Made by a program: the position numbers and the translations under genes
Part shown: in pieces, positions 1 through 6,160 of the stretch
How the letters are laid out: every line of letters starts with the position of its first letter
Position numbering within the stretch: the first letter of the stretch is position 1
NCBI GenBank assembly: GCA_903953145.1
Contig: CAJBIL010000152.1
Span: 1-6,581, forward strand
Direction of reading: 5' to 3'
DNA from: an uncultured beta proteobacterium
Lineage (GTDB): Bacteria; Pseudomonadota; Gammaproteobacteria; Burkholderiales; Rhodocyclaceae
Length of the DNA stretch: 6,581 nt
Notes under the pieces: model-generated
What the model was told of the DNA's origin: nothing
Database searches by the model: none
The model's input: only the letters and a program-made list of their open reading frames with translations

Positions 1-306
1 CGCATCGTTGAGCGCGGCAGTGTCGATGAAGTGCTGCGCTCACCGCAGCACCCCTACACGCGCGCGCTGCTCTCCGCCGTACCCAGTCCGCGCCTTGCAG
101 AGTACGGCTCTACGCAGCCCGAATCCAAATTCATTCGCCTGGCCGGTGAAACACCGTCACCCGCCAATCCGCCCGCCGGCTGTCATTTTCATCCACGCTG
201 CCCGCAAGCGAGTGATGTGTGCCGGGCGAGTTACCCGGGAACGAGTCATCTTTCACCCACGCATCGTGTGCGCTGCCATCTTTTATTGCCCGCATCGCCC
301 GGCTGA
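1..306 (+). CDS. Oligopeptide/dipeptide ABC transporter ATP-binding protein, C-terminal part (5' truncated)
   Basis: This is the last 101 residues of an ATPase of the OppD/OppF/DppD/DppF type, which powers uptake of peptides through an inner-membrane ABC permease. The window edge removes the Walker A, signature and Walker B regions. What remains begins with the usual end of the nucleotide-binding domain (RIVERGSVDEVLRSPQHPYT). It continues into the family-specific C-terminal oligo_HPY region, with HPYTRALLSAVPSP at about visible residues 17-30 and CHFHPRCPQASDVC at 61-74. Cysteines 61, 67, 74 and 92 form the set often conserved in this tail; in some family members these bind an iron-sulfur cluster (family knowledge, not shown here). 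The stop is TGA at 304-306. The gene converges on mltD with 22 bases between the stops. The visible part cannot separate the D from the F paralogue or a fused double ATPase, so no symbol is given. Confidence 0.93.
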   Translation, partial: RIVERGSVDEVLRSPQHPYTRALLSAVPSPRLAEYGSTQPESKFIRLAGETPSPANPPAGCHFHPRCPQASDVCRASYPGTSHLSPTHRVRCHLLLPASPG

Positions 307-328
307 TCAAGGCATCATTAGCGGTCAG

Positions 329-2029
329 TCAATCGTTTTGCGCGCGTTCGATGCGCAGTGTCTTACCCACCGGCAGTGCGTTGGGTGAAATACGATTCCA
401 GCGCAGGATGTCACTCTTCTCGACTTTCAGCTGCCTTGCGATTGAGGCGAGGGTGTCATTGCGACGTACTGTGTAGTGTGTAACCTTGGGTGTTTTTTTG
501 GTTTTGCTGCTCGACTTGCTTGCTACCGCCTCGATTTTGACGGTCTTGCGCTCCCCTTTGGCAATGCTTGTCTTGCCCGGTGCTGCCACGGTCAGTTTCG
601 TGCCGGGCGCTACATTGTCGCTACGCAAGTGATTAAGTCGCTTCAGGTCTGCGACACTGAGACTGTAACGTTTTGCCAGCCGTGCCAGTGTTTCTCCCCG
701 TTGTACCGTATGCGTGCGGCTCGGGCTTGCAGGCGCAGGGTCAGCCGATGGCAGTCGTGGCTGTTCGGGCAAGGCGGCCATATCGGCTGATTCACCCGCA
801 TCATTACCGGCAACCAGTAGCGTCAAACCCGGTGCCAGCTTGAGGCGTCCGTTGAGGCCATTCACCGCCTTGAGATTGGCTACCGTCATGCCGAAGCGCG
901 GCGCGACTTTCTCCAGTTTTTCTCCGGGGCGTAGCGTGTAAGACTGCCAGGACGACAAAGGTTTGTCGCTGTTCTGGTGGCTTTCAAGATTGCTCATGAA
1001 GGTATCCACCTTGTCTGCCGGGATGACCAGCGGCGTGTCGGGCTTGATCACCGGCCGGTTGTGTGCCGGGTTGAGTGCGACGAATTCTGCCACTGGCATC
1101 TCGGCAAGCTTGGCGGCAACCTTCACGTCGATGTTGCTACTCTGCACGATGGTGCTGAAATAAGGGCGGTTGGGTACGACTCGCAGGCCAATATCGGAGA
1201 GCAGCTTCGGATTGCTGAAAATATTTTTCAGCGCCTGTAGTTTGGGTACATAGTTTTTTGTTTCAGCCGGCATGGTCAGGCTGAGATAGTCGGTTGGCAG
1301 GCCTTTTGCCTTGTTTTTCTCAATGGCACGCCCGACCGAGCCTTCGCCCCAGTTGTAGGAGGCCAGGGCAAGATGCCAGTCACCATGCATTTCGTAGATA
1401 TATTGAAGGTAGTCGAGCGCAGCCGATGTTGAGGCAACAATGTCGCGACGCCCGTCTTTCCACCAGTTCTGTTCGAGTTTGTACTGTTTGCCGGTCGACG
1501 GGATGAACTGCCACAGCCCCGAGGCGTGGCTGCGCGAATAGGCCATCGGGTTGTAGGCGCTCTCAACCATCGGGAGCAGCGCCAGTTCGGTTGGCATGCC
1601 ACGTTTATTCAGTTCAGCGACGATGTGATGCAGATAACGGCTGCTGCGCTCAACCATGCGGCGCAGATAATCCGGCCGGTTGAGGTACCACTGCTGGTGA
1701 TAAAGCACGAGGTCATTGTTGATGTTGGGCATCGAAAACCCGTTGCGCAAACGCTCGATCAGATCATCCGGTTCGGTCGTCAGGTCAATAGCGCCGGGTA
1801 TTCTGGGCGGCGAATCAATTTCGACAACAGTCAGCGCCTCATCACCGCTTTGCAGGACGGGTTGTGGCGATATCTCAGATTCAGGCTGCGGAAGGTTTTT
1901 TAACGATGAAGCGAAGGAGAGTGAGAGCGGGCTATCGGCTTCCTGAGCCAGAGCCGTGGTACCAAAAAAAGCGAAAATACTTGCGAGCGTAAGGACTGAT
2001 TTGATAGTAAGCGTGGTTCTTGTCGCCAT
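329..2029 (-). CDS. mltD: Membrane-bound-type lytic murein transglycosylase D (MltD-like) with LysM repeats
   Basis: The product is a 566-residue lytic transglycosylase that cleaves the MurNAc-GlcNAc bond of peptidoglycan in the periplasm, leaving 1,6-anhydroMurNAc ends. The start chosen is ATG at 2029: AGGA lies 7 bases upstream and the protein then opens with a clean signal peptide (residues 1-28, cleavage likely ALA|QE). The frame stays open to a TTG at 2107, but that extension is charged and has no ribosome site. The SLT catalytic domain spans about residues 120-250. It has the catalytic Glu156 in PMVESAYNP, then SGLWQFIPSTG and LASYNWGEG. Three LysM peptidoglycan-binding repeats follow at about 363-406, 440-481 and 518-560, separated by Pro/Ala/Ser- and Lys-rich linkers. 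A weaker LysM-like stretch precedes them at about 300-345. E. coli MltD is shorter (about 452 residues) and is a lipoprotein. Here there is no lipobox cysteine, so a soluble periplasmic form is inferred. Confidence 0.95.
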   Translation of the reverse strand: MATRTTLTIKSVLTLASIFAFFGTTALAQEADSPLSLSFASSLKNLPQPESEISPQPVLQSGDEALTVVEIDSPPRIPGAIDLTTEPDDLIERLRNGFSMPNINNDLVLYHQQWYLNRPDYLRRMVERSSRYLHHIVAELNKRGMPTELALLPMVESAYNPMAYSRSHASGLWQFIPSTGKQYKLEQNWWKDGRRDIVASTSAALDYLQYIYEMHGDWHLALASYNWGEGSVGRAIEKNKAKGLPTDYLSLTMPAETKNYVPKLQALKNIFSNPKLLSDIGLRVVPNRPYFSTIVQSSNIDVKVAAKLAEMPVAEFVALNPAHNRPVIKPDTPLVIPADKVDTFMSNLESHQNSDKPLSSWQSYTLRPGEKLEKVAPRFGMTVANLKAVNGLNGRLKLAPGLTLLVAGNDAGESADMAALPEQPRLPSADPAPASPSRTHTVQRGETLARLAKRYSLSVADLKRLNHLRSDNVAPGTKLTVAAPGKTSIAKGERKTVKIEAVASKSSSKTKKTPKVTHYTVRRNDTLASIARQLKVEKSDILRWNRISPNALPVGKTLRIERAQND

Positions 2030-2121
2030 CCGTAGTTCCTGTGCTGACTGCGTGATTCGCGAAGGAGGGCATCCTGAGCTTGCTGGATTGCCTCGCCGAA
2101 TGATCAAAATAGAGCCCGACG

Positions 2122-2127
2122 ATTATA
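2122..2127 (-). promoter_or_regulatory. Candidate -10 box (TATAAT) upstream of mltD
   Basis: On the minus strand a perfect TATAAT lies about 93 bases upstream of the mltD ATG. This would give a 5' leader of roughly 85 bases. No convincing TTGACA-like -35 is present at 16-18 bases spacing (TATCAG at 17). This is a consensus match only. It also argues against the TTG start at 2107, which would lie only a few bases inside the transcript. Confidence 0.45.
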
Positions 2128-2198
2128 ACTTAACGCGTGTCGACCTGATATTTTGCGCGCTTGCAGCACATGCGGCCCGGAGTGCTTGATCAGCCAGG

Positions 2199-2256
2199 AA
2201 ACGGATAACGCTGAGCGCGCTTGGCGAAATACGCGCTCACTGAGCGTTATCCGTTT
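2199..2256 (-). terminator. Long interrupted hairpin after the pedF-like gene, probable terminator
   Basis: The outer arms AAACGGATAACGCT (2199-2212) and AGCGTTATCCGTTT (2243-2256) are perfectly complementary over 14 bp. An inner 7-bp stem pairs GAGCGCG (2213-2219) with CGCGCTC (2232-2238). A one-sided four-base bulge (2239-2242) separates the two stems, and a 12-base loop closes the structure. It begins 9 bases past the pedF TAG, which fits a 3'-end stabiliser or terminator of that transcript. No real T tract follows on either strand (only TTT), so termination is uncertain. An RNA-stabilising hairpin or a protein-binding inverted repeat is the alternative. Confidence 0.6.
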
Positions 2257-2265
2257 GAATCCAGA

Positions 2266-2763
2266 CTATTTTGCTTTTTTTGCGTTTTCTTCAACGGTAC
2301 GCGCGTCAGTATAGGTTTTTACAGCCCATACAGCTTCTTGCGTAAAGACGCTGCTGTAGGCAGGCATGACATACCGGCCATCACTGGTTTTCTTGCCGTT
2401 GAGGGTGATCTCCTTGAAATACTCGTCCGTATCCTTGAGGCAGGAGGCTTGCTGATCCTTGGATGTCATGCCCAGACAGTCTTTGGTGAGCAGCAAAAGA
2501 TCAGGTGCTACGCCGCCGGAGTTGGCATTCAATCCGTGGCATCCGGCACAATTGTGCAAATAACCATCCGCACCGACAGCGACCGCTTTCTCGTTGCCAC
2601 GGTAGGGGTTTGCAGCAACCCACTCCTTACCCACAGGTTGCAGGCTGGAGGTATCGACCGCGTGGGGTGTCACGTCACCGTGCGCTAGTGCTTCAGCGAC
2701 CAATAGGCCGAGGCCGAGCGAAAGGCCAACGGCCAGACCAGCGCGCTTGATTATTTTTTTCAT
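2266..2763 (-). CDS. pedF: Periplasmic cytochrome c-550, PedF family
   Basis: This 165-residue, single-heme, periplasmic c-type cytochrome resembles PedF, which in Pseudomonas accepts electrons from PQQ-dependent alcohol dehydrogenases. The ATG at 2763 has GGAG 9 bases upstream, and a signal peptide of 27 residues follows (ALA|HGDVTP). The open frame upstream to 3075 crosses a terminator and is rejected. The mature N-terminus HGDVTPHAVDTS and the phrase KEWVAANPYRGN are PedF-like. Heme attachment is C72-A-G-C75-H76, and the likely sixth ligand is Met133 in YVMPAY. Two further cysteines, C96 and C108, probably form a disulfide; as I recall, PedF proteins carry a similar pair. The tail is lysine-rich. 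No alcohol dehydrogenase, PQQ gene or other cytochrome lies in this window, so the electron donor is not known here. The family call rests on remembered similarity, and a generic class I cytochrome c is the fallback. Confidence 0.88.
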   Translation of the reverse strand: MKKIIKRAGLAVGLSLGLGLLVAEALAHGDVTPHAVDTSSLQPVGKEWVAANPYRGNEKAVAVGADGYLHNCAGCHGLNANSGGVAPDLLLLTKDCLGMTSKDQQASCLKDTDEYFKEITLNGKKTSDGRYVMPAYSSVFTQEAVWAVKTYTDARTVEENAKKAK

Positions 2764-2787
2764 GCCTGAGTTCTCCGGTGTTGATCG

Positions 2788-2817
2788 CTTATACAAACTG
2801 CAATCGTGTTTTATCAA
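2788..2817 (-). promoter_or_regulatory. Candidate sigma-70 promoter of the pedF-like gene
   Basis: Minus strand: TTGATA (2812-2817), an 18-base spacer, then TATAAG (2788-2793). The predicted start near 2781 gives a leader of about 18 bases that contains the GGAG ribosome site at 2773-2776. Each hexamer is close to consensus. The rest of the gap, 2818-2964, shows no gene or clear motif. Confidence 0.4.
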
Positions 2818-2964
2818 TGATGTAACTGAATTTTGAGCCAGTCCCGGGCAAAGAGTTCCCAGGCAATAACTAACAAAAGACTCTATCACGGCATGCGCCC
2901 CGACGATGAATATCGGAAAGCGGGTGATTTGAATATTGCGAAGCGTGTGTGGAGATAAACGAAA

Positions 2965-2991
2965 ATGAAAAAAGGCACCTTGGTGCCTTTT
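2965..2991 (-). terminator. Intrinsic terminator of the cysteine-rich hypothetical gene
   Basis: On the minus strand AAAAGGCAC and GTGCCTTTT (2970-2978 and 2983-2991 in plus coordinates) form a 9-bp stem with a four-base loop. The GC core of the stem is followed by six T and then CATTTTC. This is a textbook Rho-independent terminator, placed 31 bases after the stop of the 3023-3400 gene. It separates that gene from pedF downstream, so pedF needs its own promoter. Confidence 0.85.
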
Positions 2992-3009
2992 GTGGTGGTG
3001 CTGGTGGTG
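2992..3009. repeat. Short imperfect GTG triplet repeat
   Basis: Six triplets in a row, GTG x3, CTG, GTG x2, lie between the terminator stem and the stop of the hypothetical gene. The stretch is non-coding in the accepted annotation. It is probably a chance or slippage-prone run, and no function is claimed. Confidence 0.5.
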
Positions 3010-3022
3010 CGGATTTTTTGGC

Positions 3023-3400
3023 TTACGCTTGCCTTGCGCCGCATTGAGCACGACAAACAGTGCCCTGATGTTCACTTTCCGGGCAAATGCTTAGGCACTG
3101 GTCAATCTCGCTGCCATATTTCTCAACAAATTTCATCGAGTGTGTTTTCAGGTACTCAACCAGCTTCGCTTTCAGGCAGTGATCGCACTTGCTGCTACCG
3201 TCTTTCAGGTATTCATCCCAGATGAATTCATCGTGGAGGATGCCTTGCTTGTTGATTTCGTCCGAGTAACCGAGTGCTTCGTAAAACTGCTTGATATCCG
3301 AGATGCGATGAACCGCCTCGCCATCGACTTCAACGTATCTGAAGTTCGGTAGGGTGTAGTTGTTGCAGTTGAAAGTGATGTGTAATGGTGGGTTTGTCAT
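3023..3400 (-). CDS. Small cysteine-rich hypothetical protein
   Basis: I do not recognise this 125-residue protein. It has no signal peptide or membrane segment, so it is probably cytoplasmic. The N-terminal half (MTNPPLHITFNCNNYTLPN...) looks like a small beta-rich unit followed by helices. The C-terminal half holds most of the seven cysteines: C72 and C75 (KCDHC), C102 and C106 (CLSIC), C116 and C120 (CRAQC), with C12 near the start. The paired spacing suggests a zinc or iron-sulfur site, but this is inference. The ATG at 3400 has only a weak GAGA-like ribosome site. Support for a real gene comes from its own strong terminator downstream, a divergent promoter region upstream and no better frame on either strand. 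It appears lower in GC than the neighbouring mltD and photolyase genes. The last 20 or so residues could be less conserved. Confidence 0.75.
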   Translation of the reverse strand: MTNPPLHITFNCNNYTLPNFRYVEVDGEAVHRISDIKQFYEALGYSDEINKQGILHDEFIWDEYLKDGSSKCDHCLKAKLVEYLKTHSMKFVEKYGSEIDQCLSICPESEHQGTVCRAQCGARQA

Positions 3401-3449
3401 GGTTTTTCTCGCTGATACCTATTTTGATCAGCTGTAAATAATCTGACCA

Positions 3450-3465
3450 TCGCTAAGATTAGCGA
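3450..3465. promoter_or_regulatory. Perfect 16-base palindrome, candidate operator
   Basis: TCGCTAAGATTAGCGA consists of 7-base arms around a 2-base centre. It sits inside the 122-base divergent region between the cysteine-rich gene and the response regulator gene. LuxR-type DNA-binding domains commonly bind dyads of about this size as dimers, so self-binding by the adjacent regulator is a reasonable guess. A weaker dyad, GCTGAT (3411-3416) and ATCAGC (3427-3432), lies nearer the cysteine-rich gene. Confidence 0.45.
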
Positions 3466-3487
3466 GAATCAAGCGCTGTGAATGACG

Positions 3488-3493
3488 TATGAT
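3488..3493 (+). promoter_or_regulatory. Candidate -10 box for the response regulator gene
   Basis: TATGAT lies 29 bases before the ATG at 3523. No recognisable -35 hexamer occurs at the usual spacing. If transcription starts near 3500, the palindrome at 3450-3465 is centred near -42, the position of an activator site overlapping -35. This is pattern matching only. Confidence 0.3.
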
Positions 3494-3522
3494 TTACCTC
3501 AGTCAAAAATGCTGAAATCACC

Positions 3523-4536
3523 ATGACCGCTATTCTTTGCGTTGAGCCATCTGCCAGTTATCGCGCCCTTGTTTCACGGCTTGCCGTTGAGGCCGGAGTG
3601 GATACGACGATTTTTCATGAAGCGAAGAATGCGTTTGACTATCTCAATAGCCAGCAGCCCTGTGCCTTGATGATCGTTGCGGATCAACTGGATGGCGCCG
3701 AATCCGGCGTTAATCTGATTCGTAGCGCACGCCTGCTGGCCAGTCGTGCCACGATGCCGATTCTTTTCGTGATGACTGAACGTGACGCTGATCTTGCATT
3801 GAGTGCCATGCAGGCAGGCAGCACTGAGATTGTGCTGCGCTCTGATAGCGCCTTGCTTGACAGCCTGATTCATGAATACACCAATCCCTTGCAGGAGTTT
3901 CCCCAGACCGGGCGAGCACTGCTGGTTGAGGATTCTGACAGTCAGGCAGCTTATGTCGAACAGCTTTGTGTTGCGCTTGGCCTTGGCGTTGATCGCTGCG
4001 TCTCGATGGAGGAGGGCGTTGAGCGGCTGAAGAAGGGTGATTATCAGATTGCGATCATCGATATTGTCCTGCAAGGCATGGGTAGCGGGCTCTCGCTGGT
4101 ACGGCATATTCGCCAGTTGCCTTCGCCACGCTCACGATTGCCGGTGCTGGTGATGTCCGGTTTTAATGATGTTGCGCGGCGCATCGAGGCTTTGCGGATT
4201 GGTGCGGATGATTTCCTCAACAAGCCTTTTGCCGAGGAGGAGTTCGTCTGGCGTCTGCGGCGCATTATTCAGGCGCGTTCGACCAATGGTCATGAAACGC
4301 CGAACAGCCCATCGCCAGAACTGCTGACATGGCAGAAGCGCGGGCTTTCGTTGCGTGAAAGCGAGATCTGCAAAGCGCTGATTCAGGGAGTTAACGACAA
4401 ACAGATCGCGGCCGACCTGCATATTTCGTTCTGGACGGTACGTACCCATATCAGCAGCATTTTCACCAAGCTCGGCGTGATTAACCGGCGTGAGTTGATG
4501 GCGCGGTATTTGCCGGGTCTGGGGAATAATCGCTGA
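3523..4536 (+). CDS. Response regulator with two receiver domains and a LuxR-type DNA-binding domain
   Basis: This 337-residue cytoplasmic protein has the order REC-REC-HTH. REC1 (about 3-120) keeps a likely phosphoacceptor Asp54 and Thr85. It has Glu8-Pro9 in place of the usual acidic pair and Arg106-Ser107 where Lys-Pro is expected, so it may be degenerate. REC2 (about 131-250) looks complete: Glu136/Asp137, phosphoacceptor Asp180, Ser212 and Lys234 in FLNKPF. The C-terminal LuxR/GerE domain (about 273-332) shows LSLRESEICKALIQGVNDKQIA and SFWTVRTHISSIFTKLGV. The expected role is phosphorylation-controlled transcription factor. The ATG at 3523 fits the first beta strand directly (MTAILCVEPS), though no clear Shine-Dalgarno precedes it. 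No histidine kinase gene lies in the window, so the partner is unknown. It is divergent from the cysteine-rich gene, and their shared upstream region holds a palindrome. Confidence 0.92.
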   Translation: MTAILCVEPSASYRALVSRLAVEAGVDTTIFHEAKNAFDYLNSQQPCALMIVADQLDGAESGVNLIRSARLLASRATMPILFVMTERDADLALSAMQAGSTEIVLRSDSALLDSLIHEYTNPLQEFPQTGRALLVEDSDSQAAYVEQLCVALGLGVDRCVSMEEGVERLKKGDYQIAIIDIVLQGMGSGLSLVRHIRQLPSPRSRLPVLVMSGFNDVARRIEALRIGADDFLNKPFAEEEFVWRLRRIIQARSTNGHETPNSPSPELLTWQKRGLSLRESEICKALIQGVNDKQIAADLHISFWTVRTHISSIFTKLGVINRRELMARYLPGLGNNR

Positions 4537-4565
4537 GGCAGGTTGCAGGTGATTCGGTAAGTTCG

Positions 4566-6110
4566 TTATAGCGTGTTCAGGCGGCTGCGCAGTTCGCTGG
4601 CCTTTGTTTGAAATGCATTGACGGCTCCTTCATCCATCTTCGCCAATTGCCGGTAGACCATGCCAATGCGCGGATTGTTGGACAATCGGCCGGCGTTACG
4701 CGCAAAAAAATCCCAGTAGAGCGCGTTGTACGGGCAGGCTCGTTCGCCGAGGCGGGCTTTTTTGTCGTAGTGACATCCCTTGCAGTAGTCACTCATGCGG
4801 TCGATGTAGGCGGCGCTTGAAACGTAAGGCTTGCTGGCCAGAAGCCCGCCATCGGCAAACTGGCTCATACCCAGCGTGTTCGGGAGCTCCACCCACTCGA
4901 AGGCGTCGATATACACGCCGAGATACCAGCGATGCACTTCTGCCGGATTGAGCCCGGCCAGCAGGGCGAAGTTGCCGATGATCATCAGGCGCTGAATGTG
5001 ATGTGCGTAGGCGTGTTCGAGTGATTGGCCGATGGCATGGGCGAGGCAGCGCATCTTGGTCTGGCCTGTCCAGAACCAGTCGGGCAATGCCTGTTCGTGG
5101 GCGAATACGTTGTGCGCGGCGTAATCCGGCATGTGCGCCCAATACACACCACGCACATACTCGCGCCAGCCGAGAATCTGCCGGATAAAGCCTTCTGCGG
5201 CGGCGAGCGGGGCGTGGCCGCTACGCCAGGCCGCTTCGGTTTTATCGACCACCTCGCGCGGGTTGAGCATCTTGGTATTGAGCGCAAACGACAGCAGGGA
5301 GTGAAACAGCCGCCAGGCGTGCGGCGTCATCGCATCCTGAAAATCACCAAAATGCGGCAGCCCTTCAGCGATAAACGTATCCAGCTGTTGCAAGGCTTCG
5401 TTGCGGTTGAGCGGCCAGGCGAATTGCGCGGCGTTGGGCTCACCGAAGCTACGCACACCCGCCGCCGTAATCGTTTGCCAGAGCGCCGAATGATCGTGCC
5501 GGGGGCGATTGTCAGCCGGTTCCCGTGGTGTGCCCGGCCACGATTTACGGTTCTCCTGATCGAAATTCCACTGGCCGCCGGCCGGTTGGTCGATGCCATT
5601 GATCAGTACCTGATGCTTCACCCGCATCGGCCGGTAAAAATTCTCCATCCGCCATTGCTTGCGCCCGGCAAACAACTTGGCTACCTCGTCGCGTGCGGTA
5701 TAAAAATGCGCGCTATCGACCATCCGGCAAGATATTGATTGGTTTTGCGCGCGCAGTTGCGCGTACTCGGCCAGTTGTACATCGAGCCGCCATTCGTCCG
5801 GCGCCTGGTATTCAAAGGCGCTGGCGCGGTACGTGGTAATCAGCGCATCGAGGTTGGCCGGCAGTGATTGCTGATTGGCCGGGTCGTCGATGGCCAGGTA
5901 ATGCACGCGGTGGCCAGCCGCCTGCAACCGGGTGGCGAGATCACGCATGGCGGCGAAAATGGCGAGGATTTTTTGAGCATGGTGCAGCACATAGTCGGTT
6001 TCCTGCCGCACTTCCATCAGGACGTAGACGACGTTGTTGTCCTGTGCTGAAAACCAGGGGTGCAGCGGATTAAGCTGGTCGCCGAGAATGAGTCGGAGTG
6101 TGGTACTCAT
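4566..6110 (-). CDS. FeS-type bacterial cryptochrome/photolyase (prokaryotic (6-4) photolyase-like)
   Basis: This 514-residue flavoprotein belongs to the FeS-BCP group, which includes Agrobacterium PhrB and Rhodobacter CryB and is also annotated as 'deoxyribodipyrimidine photolyase-related'. Members use FAD and light to repair (6-4) photoproducts or act as light sensors, often with a ribolumazine antenna. The N-terminal Rossmann-like antenna domain starts at once (MSTTLRLILGDQLNP), which supports ATG 6110 although no ribosome site is obvious. The helical FAD domain includes FIRQILGWREYVRG (about 308-321) and SQFADGGLLASKPYVS. Four cysteines, C355, C443, C446 and C459, match the 4Fe-4S ligands of PhrB as I recall them (350, 438, 441, 454) at a constant offset of five. 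The His pair 370-371 falls at the active-site histidine position. Length is close to PhrB (about 507). It follows the FAD oxidoreductase gene by 50 bases on the same strand. Whether it repairs DNA or signals cannot be told from sequence. Confidence 0.95.
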   Translation of the reverse strand: MSTTLRLILGDQLNPLHPWFSAQDNNVVYVLMEVRQETDYVLHHAQKILAIFAAMRDLATRLQAAGHRVHYLAIDDPANQQSLPANLDALITTYRASAFEYQAPDEWRLDVQLAEYAQLRAQNQSISCRMVDSAHFYTARDEVAKLFAGRKQWRMENFYRPMRVKHQVLINGIDQPAGGQWNFDQENRKSWPGTPREPADNRPRHDHSALWQTITAAGVRSFGEPNAAQFAWPLNRNEALQQLDTFIAEGLPHFGDFQDAMTPHAWRLFHSLLSFALNTKMLNPREVVDKTEAAWRSGHAPLAAAEGFIRQILGWREYVRGVYWAHMPDYAAHNVFAHEQALPDWFWTGQTKMRCLAHAIGQSLEHAYAHHIQRLMIIGNFALLAGLNPAEVHRWYLGVYIDAFEWVELPNTLGMSQFADGGLLASKPYVSSAAYIDRMSDYCKGCHYDKKARLGERACPYNALYWDFFARNAGRLSNNPRIGMVYRQLAKMDEGAVNAFQTKASELRSRLNTL

Positions 6111-6160
6111 GCAGAAGGTTTGGATGGCTCGTTAATCCGGCGGCAGCATTATGCGCAAAG

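Noticed and set aside
307..328. Possible terminator between the convergent ABC ATPase and mltD genes
   Set aside because: The 22-base gap has no hairpin followed by a T tract on either strand.
1276..1602. 108-residue minus-strand frame inside mltD
   Set aside because: It is an out-of-frame shadow of the catalytic domain coding region with biased composition and no ribosome site.
2030..2107. N-terminal 26-residue extension of the MltD-like protein from a TTG
   Set aside because: There is no ribosome site, it would bury the signal peptide, and it lies only a few bases after the predicted transcription start.
2221..2688. 155-residue plus-strand frame opposite the cytochrome gene
   Set aside because: It is antisense to the heme-binding gene, starts inside the hairpin, and has no recognisable domain.
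2764..3075. N-terminal extension of the pedF-like reading frame (269 residues in total)
   Set aside because: It crosses the strong terminator at 2965-2991 and overlaps the next gene. The internal ATG at 2763 has a good ribosome site and a signal peptide directly after it.
3058..3100. Inverted repeat CAGTGCC/GGCACTG in the 3' part of the cysteine-rich gene
   Set aside because: Short 7-base arms about 30 bases apart inside coding sequence are expected by chance. The real terminator is at 2965-2991.
3574..4107. 177-residue minus-strand frame opposite the response regulator
   Set aside because: It is antisense to clearly conserved REC domains and has no family features of its own.
4537..4565. 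Possible bidirectional terminator between the convergent regulator and photolyase genes
   Set aside because: No stable dyad or T tract is visible in these 29 bases.
5025..5738. 237-residue open frame on the plus strand
   Set aside because: It is fully antisense to the well-supported photolyase gene, shows no recognisable motif, and has an Arg/His/Pro-rich composition typical of a shadow frame.
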